Shown here piece after piece: positions 1-6,003 of a stretch of DNA of 9,571 nt. The notes beneath the pieces were generated by a model. That model did no database searches. It was not told the DNA's origin and was given only the letters and a program-made list of their open reading frames with translations. Both the position numbers and the translations under genes were made by a program. The stretch covers positions 1-9,571 of the forward strand of contig JANXQG010000385.1 in NCBI GenBank assembly GCA_025356915.1. Direction: 5' to 3'. The stretch is from Planctomycetota bacterium (lineage in GTDB: Bacteria; Planctomycetota; Planctomycetia; Pirellulales; Thermoguttaceae). Positions within the stretch are counted from its first letter, which is position 1. Each line of letters begins with the position of its first letter.

Positions 1-1
1 C

Positions 2-520
2 ATGGGCCGGCCGAAGTGCGAGACATGCGACGTTCATGAACCCCGTGGCACCGATGTGGTCATTGGCAAAGCGGCCAGTAATACCACCGCAATATCGGCC
101 GATCAACGCTACTCGGCGATCAACGCCTTTCTGGCTCGATCGTCCTCGGAACGGCTGGCTTACTGGCGGCAGGAACTGGCCCGCTGCGTAAAATGCTACG
201 CCTGTCGGCAGGTCTGCCCGATGTGCTACTGCCCGCGGTGTATTGTCGATAAGAATCGGCCGCAAGTGATCAGCACCTCGGCCACGCTCAAGGGAAACTT
301 CGCCTGGCACATCACTCGGGCTTTTCATCTGGCTGCACGATGCGTCGGCTGCGAAGAATGTACTCGGGTTTGCCCGATGGGCATCGATTTACGACTGTTG
401 AATCTCTCGCTGGCCCAGGCGGCGGAAGAAAACTTCGCTTTTCGTGCCGGCGATGATCCCCAGGCCGAGCCTGTGGTTGGTTCCTATGCACTCCAAGACA
501 AGGAGAGCTTCATCCAATGA
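2..520 (+). CDS. Multi-cluster 4Fe-4S electron-transfer protein, 3' part only (5' end outside window)
   Basis: The frame is open from the window edge. The ATG at position 2 is probably internal, because the first visible residues (KCETC) already look like the end of a cysteine-rich segment and related proteins are longer. Counting from position 2, two ferredoxin-type motifs follow. The first is C62-x2-C65-x2-C68-x3-C72-P, with extra cysteines at 75, 77 and 80 (CPMCYCPRC). The second is C114-x2-C117-x2-C120-x3-C124-P. Together these can hold two [4Fe-4S] clusters plus possibly one more. There is no signal peptide or membrane segment in the visible part, so a cytoplasmic location is likely. The motif RCVKCYACRQVCPMCYC resembles the C-terminal half of iron-sulfur proteins found beside HydB/HydG-like subunits and HdrA/MvhD in anaerobes; this is family knowledge, not a search result. 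Its stop overlaps the next start by 4 nt (ATGA), so the two are very likely translationally coupled subunits. The exact partner complex is unknown. Confidence 0.8.
   Translation: MGRPKCETCDVHEPRGTDVVIGKAASNTTAISADQRYSAINAFLARSSSERLAYWRQELARCVKCYACRQVCPMCYCPRCIVDKNRPQVISTSATLKGNFAWHITRAFHLAARCVGCEECTRVCPMGIDLRLLNLSLAQAAEENFAFRAGDDPQAEPVVGSYALQDKESFIQ
501..507 (+). promoter_or_regulatory. Ribosome binding site of the HydB-like gene
   Basis: AGGAGAG lies 9 nt before the ATG at 517, inside the end of the preceding gene. It supports this start and the ATGA overlap between the two iron-sulfur genes. Confidence 0.7.
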
Positions 521-1530
521 GCGAAATTCTATCCTCCGCGACTCTTCGTAGGTTGGTCGATCAATGGATCACCGAGGGCCGCCACGTGGCCGGTCCGCGA
601 TTGGTCAACGATCGGCTGCTTTACGGCTGGCTTGAATCGGCCGGGCAACTGACGCTCGACGGCGAGACTCGACCACGGAATTCGATCAAGGATTTTCTCT
701 TTCCACGCCACGAAAAGCTGTATGGCTATAAGCTTGGGCGGAAACGCGTCGAGTTGACGGAAGTTGCGCCGCTGGTGGATGAGCAGATCGTGATTGCTGC
801 CCGACCGTGTGACGCAGCTTTGGGGCCAATCCTCGATCGTGTGTTCAACTGGGACTATTCCGACGCCACCTACAATCGCCGCCGTGAGTTGACGACCATT
901 GTGACCCTGGCTTGTCAGAGCTTTGATGCCCAGTGCTTCTGCACTTCCGTTGGGTCTGGCCCGGACGACCCGCGCGGATCGGACGTCATGCTCCATGCGC
1001 TGGACGAAGGGATTTTGGAAATCCGCTGTTTGACGGAAAAGGGCCGGCGATTGTTCGCCGGGCAGACCGAACCGTCGGCCCTCAAGGCGCAGGTGGGTGC
1101 GGGACCGGAGATTCGCTTCGACCTCGGCAAGGTGGGCGAGTTCCTGGAAGGCGGCTTTGAAGACGCGCAATGGCCGGAGATGGCCCGGAGATGCCTCGGC
1201 TGCGGGGTCTGTGCTTACACCTGCCCCACGTGCCATTGTTTTGATATCGTCGATGAAGGTGCCGGGGGGCAGGGTGTGCGAGCAAGGAATTGGGACGCTT
1301 GCCAGTTCGGCATGTTCACGCTCCACGCAGCAGGCCATAACCCGCGGAGTCAGCAGGCCCAGCGGCAGCGGCAACGGATTTACCACAAGTTTCGCATCTA
1401 TCCGCAGAAATTTGGCACGCTCCTCTGCACCGGTTGCGGCAACTGTACGCGGAATTGCCCGGTCGGACTCGGCGTCCAACCGGTGCTTTCGGCGATTTCG
1501 CGGAAAATGCAATCCAACGATGAATTGTAG
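517..1530 (+). CDS. HydB/AsrA-like 4Fe-4S dicluster electron-transfer subunit
   Basis: The 337-residue protein matches the size of sulfhydrogenase beta (HydB) and anaerobic sulfite reductase A (AsrA) subunits, which pass electrons between a flavin subunit and a catalytic partner. The N-terminal two thirds carry the family's conserved ARPCDAA (C98) and a CFC motif (C133, C140, C142). The C-terminal third has two [4Fe-4S] motifs: C226-x2-C229-x2-C232-x3-C236-P, followed by C239 and C241 (CPTCHC), and C304-x2-C307-x2-C310-x3-C314-P. No signal peptide is visible, so it should be cytoplasmic. It overlaps the upstream Fe-S gene by 4 nt and is followed after 69 nt by the HydG/AsrB-like flavoprotein, the usual pairing. 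The stop codon TAG (1528-1530) is the first triplet of a palindromic repeat, so the native stop may have been replaced. HydB-like and AsrA-like cannot be told apart here; no AsrC or hydrogenase gene is in the window. Confidence 0.85.
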   Translation: MSEILSSATLRRLVDQWITEGRHVAGPRLVNDRLLYGWLESAGQLTLDGETRPRNSIKDFLFPRHEKLYGYKLGRKRVELTEVAPLVDEQIVIAARPCDAALGPILDRVFNWDYSDATYNRRRELTTIVTLACQSFDAQCFCTSVGSGPDDPRGSDVMLHALDEGILEIRCLTEKGRRLFAGQTEPSALKAQVGAGPEIRFDLGKVGEFLEGGFEDAQWPEMARRCLGCGVCAYTCPTCHCFDIVDEGAGGQGVRARNWDACQFGMFTLHAAGHNPRSQQAQRQRQRIYHKFRIYPQKFGTLLCTGCGNCTRNCPVGLGVQPVLSAISRKMQSNDEL

Positions 1531-1580
1531 GGTGGGCCGAGTGAAACGAGTCCCACCATGAGAAAATCGGCCCGCCCTCC
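1528..1580. repeat. Palindromic GGTGGGCC...CCCACC repeat, shortened copy
   Basis: The left arm (1528-1557) runs from TAGGGTGGGCCGAG to CGAGTCCCACC and matches the left arm of the copy at 4474-4503 at 25 of 30 positions. The arm contains its own 6-bp palindrome (GGTGGG 1531-1536, CCCACC 1552-1557). A reduced right arm, TCGGCCCGCCCTC (1567-1579), pairs with 1528-1540 at 11 of 13 positions. The loop and inner right arm of the fuller copy are missing. It fills most of the space between the HydB-like and HydG-like genes and contains the HydB-like stop codon. I recall similar elements as common in planctomycete genomes. Confidence 0.75.
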
Positions 1581-1599
1581 ATTTACCATAAAGACTACC

Positions 1600-2436
1600 A
1601 TGAACGCCAATATCTACCTGCCCGACCTGATGGAAGTCGTTCAGGTCCGCCAGCAGACGGCCGACGTGAAATCGGTCCGCATTCGTTTCCGCGATGAAGA
1701 GCGGGCTCGCGCCTTCAGCTTTCGCGTAGGCCAGTTCGGAATCTTCTCCGCCTTCGGGGCAGGGGAGTCACCCTTTAATCTTTGCTCCAGCTCGAACTGG
1801 CAAGACTTCATCGAGTTCTGCTTCCGCCGCACCGGTCGCGTGACCGAGGCTTTGTGGAACATCGACGAAGGCGATATTGTTGGCTTCCGCGGACCGTACG
1901 GCAACGCCTATCCGATGGACAAGTGGCGGGGAAAGAACCTGATTTTTATCGGCGGCGGAATCGCGATGCCGCCGATCCGCTGCGCTATCTGGTACGCCCT
2001 GGAAAATCGCGATCAGTATGGCCAGATTACAATCGTCTATGGTTCGAGGAAGGTAGGCGACCTGGTCTTTCAAAATGAACTTGACCGCTGGGCCGAATAC
2101 GACAACGTGCGAGTGGTGACTTGCGTCGATCCGGGCGGCGAGACCCCCGACTGGAAGGGCGAAATCGGCTTCGTGCCGACCGTCGTCCAACAGGCCGACA
2201 TCTCGGCCGAAAACGCCATCGCGCTCGTCATCGGCCCGCCGATCATGATTCAGTTCACGCTGCCCGTGCTCAGCAAGATCGGGCTGGGCGATAGCGATAT
2301 CTATACGAGCCTGGAGAACCGCATGAAGTGCGGCGTGGGCAAGTGCGGCCGATGCAATTGCGGCCCAGCCTATGTCTGCAAAGAAGGCCCCGTCTTCACG
2401 CTCGAACAAATCAAGCGTTTGCCCAAGGATTTTTGA
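1600..2436 (+). CDS. HydG/AsrB-like FAD/NAD(P)-binding oxidoreductase subunit with [2Fe-2S] cluster
   Basis: The 278-residue protein belongs to the ferredoxin-NADP reductase-like subunits typified by sulfhydrogenase gamma, AsrB and FlxA. It should exchange electrons between NAD(P)H and the neighbouring iron-sulfur proteins. In order there is an FAD-binding barrel with RVGQFGIF (42-49), SPFNLCSS (57-64) and GPYGN (98-102), then a nucleotide-binding domain with IFIGGGIAMPPIR (115-127), VYGSR (146-150) and GPPIMIQ (212-218). It ends in a [2Fe-2S] motif, C244-x4-C249-x2-C252-x7-C260, as in dihydroorotate dehydrogenase electron-transfer subunits; C254 is an additional cysteine. An in-frame ATG at 1558 exists, but it directly abuts the palindromic repeat and would add 14 residues of partly repeat-derived sequence. 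The ATG at 1600 gives MNANIYLPDLMEVVQV, which fits how family members begin. Neither start has a clear Shine-Dalgarno. Cytoplasmic, last gene of this module. Confidence 0.88.
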   Translation: MNANIYLPDLMEVVQVRQQTADVKSVRIRFRDEERARAFSFRVGQFGIFSAFGAGESPFNLCSSSNWQDFIEFCFRRTGRVTEALWNIDEGDIVGFRGPYGNAYPMDKWRGKNLIFIGGGIAMPPIRCAIWYALENRDQYGQITIVYGSRKVGDLVFQNELDRWAEYDNVRVVTCVDPGGETPDWKGEIGFVPTVVQQADISAENAIALVIGPPIMIQFTLPVLSKIGLGDSDIYTSLENRMKCGVGKCGRCNCGPAYVCKEGPVFTLEQIKRLPKDF

Positions 2437-2571
2437 TTTTCATTGACACGCATGGCGAGCCACATGCGCACTTGGTCGAACAGCGGCTTCAGCGTCGATC
2501 AGTAAAAAAAATATAGAATAGCATTTTTGATTCTCTGAAGCTCTTGGAATCTATCTCAGAACTCAAGGAGA

Positions 2572-2602
2572 ACCACGAAAAACACAAAACAGACGAAAAA
2601 GG
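2572..2602 (+). repeat. Degenerate A-rich tandem repeat, about three 9-10-nt units
   Basis: Three imperfect units follow one another: ACCACGAAAA, ACACAAAAC and AGACGAAAAA, followed by GG. The unit resembles the ACCACGAAAAACACGAAA type of intergenic repeat that I recall from planctomycete and related genomes. Its function is unknown. Confidence 0.45.
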
Positions 2603-2611
2603 GTTCAACGG

Positions 2612-2629
2612 AACGGAATTCATTCCGTT
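2612..2629. repeat. Short perfect inverted repeat AACGGAAT / ATTCCGTT
   Basis: Two 8-nt arms (2612-2619 and 2622-2629) are exact reverse complements separated by TC. No T run follows, so it is not a standard terminator. It could be an operator-like dyad or a repeat remnant; it ends 73 nt before the proposed -35 box. Confidence 0.45.
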
Positions 2630-2702
2630 AGGGGGATAGCTTTAACATAGCCTTTCGACGCAATCGACATCGACCCCAGGAGAACTACCCCTGCTCACTC
2701 TC

Positions 2703-2731
2703 TTGACTTCTTGGCTTTCCCGTCCGACAAT
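2703..2731 (+). promoter_or_regulatory. Possible sigma70-type promoter of the M28 peptidase gene
   Basis: TTGACT (2703-2708; 5 of 6 to TTGACA) and GACAAT (2726-2731; 4 of 6 to TATAAT) are separated by 17 nt. Transcription would begin near 2738 and leave a leader of about 30 nt before the GTG at 2768. This would place the alternative TTG start at 2711 upstream of the transcript. The call is by consensus match only. Confidence 0.35.
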
Positions 2732-2752
2732 TCCGTCATCCCTTTTCTCTTC

Positions 2753-2759
2753 AAGAGGA
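2753..2759 (+). promoter_or_regulatory. Ribosome binding site deciding the GTG start of the peptidase gene
   Basis: AAGAGGA lies 8 nt before GTG at 2768. The alternative in-frame TTG at 2711 has no comparable site, which favours GTG. Confidence 0.6.
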
Positions 2760-2767
2760 CTTTCATC

Positions 2768-5700
2768 GTGGCGCAAGGCTGGCAAAACTTATTGTCGGGT
2801 TATCCGTGGTTCGAGGGCGAAGGCAACTACCCGATCACGGCCTATTCGGAGTTCATGCCGCCGCCCCGCTTGGGGCAGAAACCCTATGGCAGCATCGATC
2901 ACGGTCTCTATCGCGAAGACGACCCCTTCGGCTGGCACATCACCGAATATGAGGAAGCCCTGGAACTTCAGCCGGGTCTGGAGATAATCGCCAAGGAACT
3001 GATGCACGTCGTCCATCATCTTGGTTGCTGCGATCCGGCCCACGGAATCGCCCGCAAGAAAATCGAGGACAATCCCTACTGGCCCAACGACTTGGAGACT
3101 TTGGGTGCGCCCAAGCACGAACGCTACGTGCTCCTGCTCCCGCTTGCGCTCTCGAAGACACAGGATGATAAGGGCCGCGTTCGATGGACCTTGTTCGGCG
3201 GCAGCGAACAAGGCCCGGCCAATGCCTTTTGGAAAAGCTTCTATACCTCGCCTCGGCGGGAGGTGCCGCGCGAATGGTCCGAAGGTTTTGTCCGCCGACT
3301 GCTGGCCGCGGCATACGACGAGAGGCCGGAAGCCCTAGCCGATCTTCGCAAAGCGGGCTTTCGTGTTTACACGAATCCCACGGCCGCGCTTCTGCCCTCG
3401 TGGAAAGAGGAGCCGCTGCCCAAATGGACTGAACCTTATCGTTGGGTAAAGGGTTCGCTCCGCGGCGTCCGCTATCTATTGACCTTCTGCCCTTGGAAGT
3501 TCCTGCCTGCGGCGGTGCGAAAGGCCTATCTGGCCGGAGATCTGAACTTGCTGCCGTTTCCGGGCAGCCTCGTATTCTTTGGCGCGCCGCCCTACTTGGA
3601 ACTTCAGCGCGAACTGACACTGGCCGGGCAGATTCCACTGCTACAGTCGCTCTTCCGCCACGAGGCCCCCAATTCGATCCGCATTCCGCAATCGGGCTGG
3701 CTGCACGAGGCGAGCCCCGGAGACGGTCACGAACCGCACGTTCATGGGCCAGTCCGCGACACGTTCCGCCGCTCGCACCGCTGGCAACGGATCCATCGCC
3801 ACGAAGACGAACTGGCCGTGGTCGGCACCGAAGACAAGCTGACCCATGTACTCTTGAGCACCACTCCGGACGACATCAGCCTCTACAACAAACCGATGGC
3901 TCGCAACGCCCAGATTTGGAGCCACGAGTACAAACTGCTGCTGGATGGCCCGCAGGCGACGCCCGACCAACTTCGGCAGGTGGCCGACAGCTTGGCTGCC
4001 GGCGGGCTGTTTGGTTATCGCATGATCTATCCGGCCATGCGAGTAGGTGAGCACGAAGTCTATTGGCATCGCCCGCTGGTCGCGTTTCGCTCGCCAGTCA
4101 GTGGCGAAGCGGTCTTGCTGTCGGATTCCCCGCTGGGCTATTTCACGGCTTATTCTCACGCCAAGCCGCGGCTTGATCGGGCTGTGGAGCTATGGCCGCG
4201 GATGCTCGATCAGCCGCTGCATCGCGCCGCCGTGCGGTTATTCTCGCACGTCCACGAGAATCACCTCCGGCAGACCTTGTTCAATATCCGCAAGCTGTTG
4301 GACACCCGCGACCTGCTCGACCGGCCACTGAGCTTTAGCCTCGCGCGACAATTGCTTACACTGCCCAAGCACGAGACACTGGAAGATTGGTTCCTTTCGT
4401 TGCCGGCCCGCGCGAGCAATGCCGAGGAGGCCATTTCGCTTGTCGAACAACTGCGCGGGTGTATTGATGAAGATAGGATGGGCCGAGCAACGCGAGTCCC
4501 ACCAATTTCCGACGCGGACAACTCGGGTGATACTCGCTTAGCGCGGCCCACCCTGCGCACTCAACCGCTGCCCTCGCTGACCTCGCTGACCTACGACCGC
4601 ACGGCCAAGCGGTCGTACGAAAAGGCTTATTGGCAGATGATCGCCAAACTCGCGACCGGCCGCTTTAAGAATAAGGACAACGCAGACTGCGTGCTCGATC
4701 CGCCAACCCGCAAGCGACTCGTGCATCACAACCGTGACCTGGAGGCATTAGGCGATTACCTGCTTGCCCACTATGCGAAGGCTGCCAAGGCGGCCGGCAT
4801 GGCCGATCAGGTTCTGGTGGGCGAGCTACCGTTCCGCTGGCAAACCGATTTTCATTTCTCCTGGTCCGGCGGCTGGAAATTGAACCAGGAGGGTGAAGCC
4901 TACGAGCGCGACCTGGTGATTGTGATCCCCGGCAAGAATCGCAAACGGGCCGTGATCATGGCCGACCACTACGACACGGCCTACATGGAAGACGTCTACG
5001 GCTACTTCGATAAAGGCGGAGGGCCGCGGATCGCCGCCGCCGGGGCCGACGATAACCACTCGGCCACCGCTGCCATGATGCTCGCCGCCCCGATCTTCCT
5101 CGACCTGGCCAAACAGGACAAGCTCGAGTCGGACATCTGGCTCGTGCATCTCACCGGCGAGGAGTTCCCTTCCGACTGCATGGGTGCCCGGGCTTTGTGT
5201 CAGCAAGTCGTCGAAGGCAGCTTGAAGATCCGCCTGACCAACGGCCGCTGGAAGAACCTGGCCAAGGCCCGCGTGGATGGCGTCTACGTGATGGACATGA
5301 TCGCCCACAACAATGACCGCGAGAAGGATATCTTTCAGATTGCCCCGGGTGCCAATAGTCAGTCGATGCGGCTGGCCGAGGAGGCCCATGCGGCCACGGA
5401 GATTTGGAACGCCTCGACGCCGGCATGGAACCGCCGCGGCGATCGGCGCGGTGTTTCGCGCGGCAAGCGATCGGCCGACGGCATCACGATTCCCGACGTG
5501 GCCTTGCATCTGCCGTTGAGCGGCGAGGTGCGGCCGCCCTACTATCGCCGAAGTGCCCTGTACAACACCGACGGCCAGATCTTCTCCGATGCCGGCGTTC
5601 CCGTCGTTTTGTTCATGGAGAACTACGACATCAATCGCCAGGGCTATCACGACACGCACGACACAATGAAGAACATCGATCTCGATTATGGTGCCGCACT

Positions 5701-5803
5701 GAGCGCGATCGCCATCGAGTCCGTCGCTCGGGCAGCAGGGCGGTGCAGGCGCACCGTCAAGGTTCCCGACGTGTTGTCGGGGTGTAAGTCCGCTGTAGTT
5801 TGA
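2768..5803 (+). CDS. Large two-domain protein with C-terminal M28-type zinc peptidase
   Basis: With the GTG start the protein has 1011 residues. The C-terminal part (about 690-990) is an M28 (aminopeptidase Y/S-like) di-zinc peptidase. All expected residues are present: H734 and D736 in MADHYDTA, the bridging aspartate in GADDNHSA (D761/D762), E798 (catalytic) and E799 (ligand) in TGEEF, D843 in VMDMIAHN, and H961 in YHDTHDT. Hydrolysis of N-terminal amino acids or small peptides is therefore likely; the substrate is unknown. No signal peptide is seen, so a cytoplasmic location is likely. Residues 1 to ~565 match no family I recognise; residues 298-345 carry 8 histidines (GHEPHVHG, HRWQRIHRH). 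Residues ~569-596 are encoded by a palindromic repeat inserted in frame between the two halves. The last ~20 residues (CRRTVKVPDVLSGCKSAVV) overlap, antisense, a probable transposase fragment, so the original stop may have been lost. It is probably transcribed alone; nothing links it to the redox genes. Confidence 0.85.
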   Translation: MAQGWQNLLSGYPWFEGEGNYPITAYSEFMPPPRLGQKPYGSIDHGLYREDDPFGWHITEYEEALELQPGLEIIAKELMHVVHHLGCCDPAHGIARKKIEDNPYWPNDLETLGAPKHERYVLLLPLALSKTQDDKGRVRWTLFGGSEQGPANAFWKSFYTSPRREVPREWSEGFVRRLLAAAYDERPEALADLRKAGFRVYTNPTAALLPSWKEEPLPKWTEPYRWVKGSLRGVRYLLTFCPWKFLPAAVRKAYLAGDLNLLPFPGSLVFFGAPPYLELQRELTLAGQIPLLQSLFRHEAPNSIRIPQSGWLHEASPGDGHEPHVHGPVRDTFRRSHRWQRIHRHEDELAVVGTEDKLTHVLLSTTPDDISLYNKPMARNAQIWSHEYKLLLDGPQATPDQLRQVADSLAAGGLFGYRMIYPAMRVGEHEVYWHRPLVAFRSPVSGEAVLLSDSPLGYFTAYSHAKPRLDRAVELWPRMLDQPLHRAAVRLFSHVHENHLRQTLFNIRKLLDTRDLLDRPLSFSLARQLLTLPKHETLEDWFLSLPARASNAEEAISLVEQLRGCIDEDRMGRATRVPPISDADNSGDTRLARPTLRTQPLPSLTSLTYDRTAKRSYEKAYWQMIAKLATGRFKNKDNADCVLDPPTRKRLVHHNRDLEALGDYLLAHYAKAAKAAGMADQVLVGELPFRWQTDFHFSWSGGWKLNQEGEAYERDLVIVIPGKNRKRAVIMADHYDTAYMEDVYGYFDKGGGPRIAAAGADDNHSATAAMMLAAPIFLDLAKQDKLESDIWLVHLTGEEFPSDCMGARALCQQVVEGSLKIRLTNGRWKNLAKARVDGVYVMDMIAHNNDREKDIFQIAPGANSQSMRLAEEAHAATEIWNASTPAWNRRGDRRGVSRGKRSADGITIPDVALHLPLSGEVRPPYYRRSALYNTDGQIFSDAGVPVVLFMENYDINRQGYHDTHDTMKNIDLDYGAALSAIAIESVARAAGRCRRTVKVPDVLSGCKSAVV
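4474..4555. repeat. Palindromic GGTGGGCC repeat, full copy inside the peptidase gene
   Basis: The left arm 4474-4503 (beginning TAGGATGGGCCGAG, ending CGAGTCCCACC) and right arm 4526-4555 (beginning GGTGATACTCGC, ending CGGCCCACCCTG) are reverse complements at 23 of 30 positions around a 22-nt loop. It is a related, longer form of the repeat at 1528-1580. Read in the peptidase frame it has no stop and encodes roughly GRATRVPPISDADNSG followed by DTRLARPTLR, a low-complexity linker between the N-terminal region and the M28 domain. Confidence 0.8.
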
Positions 5804-5915
5804 AACATCGACGCGATCAATTGCCGGCCATCGTTGGTCTGTGACATCCGCTCCCGTACGATCCGCACCAGCGTTGTCTCTGTACGGTAGGCAATCTGAG
5901 CCTCGGGATTCCAGC
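5741..5915 (-). pseudogene. Probable fragment of a transposase-like protein, antisense to the peptidase 3' end
   Basis: On the minus strand one frame reads WNPEAQIAYRTETTLVRIVR, then ERMSQTNDGRQLIASMFQ, then TTADLHPDNTSGTLTVRLHR. It has no clear start and no plausible end of its own. The DGRQLIASMFQTTADLHPD ... GTLTVRLH pattern resembles, from memory, the C-terminal part of transposase-like proteins repeated in planctomycete genomes; I could not search for it. The frame is open from just after the PPC gene stop to 5688, but only about 5915-5741 looks protein-like. Its 3' part lies opposite the last ~20 codons of the M28 gene. An alternative is a chance antisense open frame. Confidence 0.35.
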
Positions 5916-5972
5916 GACAGCGGTCGCGCCCGCGGCCTACAGGAAACGCCGTCTTGAGATCGTCCGGTTCAT
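5904..5972 (-). pseudogene. Remnant start of a Tat-exported protein, interrupted by a TAG stop
   Basis: On the minus strand a start at 5972 reads MNRTISRRRFL, then TAG (5939-5937), then AAGATAVAGIPRL in the same frame. If the stop is ignored this is a textbook twin-arginine signal: a basic RRRFL motif, a small hydrophobic h-region, then Pro. GGAAGGA (5985-5979) is a good ribosome binding site 6 nt upstream. The start lies 31 nt after the stop of the PPC gene on the same strand, as expected of a fourth gene in that operon. Beyond about 5904 the frame loses protein character and soon meets another stop. It is most simply a decayed exported protein; the family cannot be told from the signal alone. 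Sequencing error at the TAG would not rescue the rest. Confidence 0.5.
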
Positions 5973-6003
5973 GGGCATTCCTTCCAGTATTCCAATGACT
6001 TTG

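Larger units (their letters stand above)
2437..2767 (+). other. 331-nt spacer between the redox module and the peptidase gene
   Basis: No convincing gene is seen on either strand. The stretch is richer in A and T than its surroundings, with an A run near 2505-2512. It contains a degenerate A-rich tandem repeat (2572-2602), an 8-bp palindrome (2612-2629) and a possible promoter (2703-2731). No rho-independent terminator (stem followed by a T run) is evident after the flavoprotein gene. One frame after the flavoprotein stop spells DTHGEPHAHLVEQRL, but it has no start or homolog I can name. Confidence 0.6.

Noticed and set aside
529..1512. Minus-strand open frame opposite the HydB-like gene
   Set aside because: The plus strand has all the cysteine motifs and a ribosome binding site; the minus frame has neither motif nor start signal.
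1558..1599. Upstream in-frame ATG start for the flavoprotein gene
   Set aside because: It abuts and partly reads the palindromic repeat, has no ribosome binding site, and adds 14 residues foreign to the family. The ATG at 1600 fits better.
2443..2448. Perfect TTGACA -35 box just after the flavoprotein stop
   Set aside because: No acceptable -10 sequence lies 16-18 nt downstream.
2437..2516. Possible small peptide containing DTHGEPHAHLVEQRL after the flavoprotein gene
   Set aside because: GEPHAH faintly recalls small nuclease-associated families such as DUF4160, but the frame has no start of its own and overlaps the flavoprotein out of frame.
2711..2767. TTG start for the M28 protein, adding 19 residues
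   Set aside because: It has no ribosome binding site and lies inside the proposed promoter. GTG at 2768 has AAGAGGA at good spacing.
5804..6003. Bidirectional terminator between the convergent peptidase and PPC genes
   Set aside because: No GC-rich stem followed by a T run was found on either strand. The space is better explained by gene remnants.
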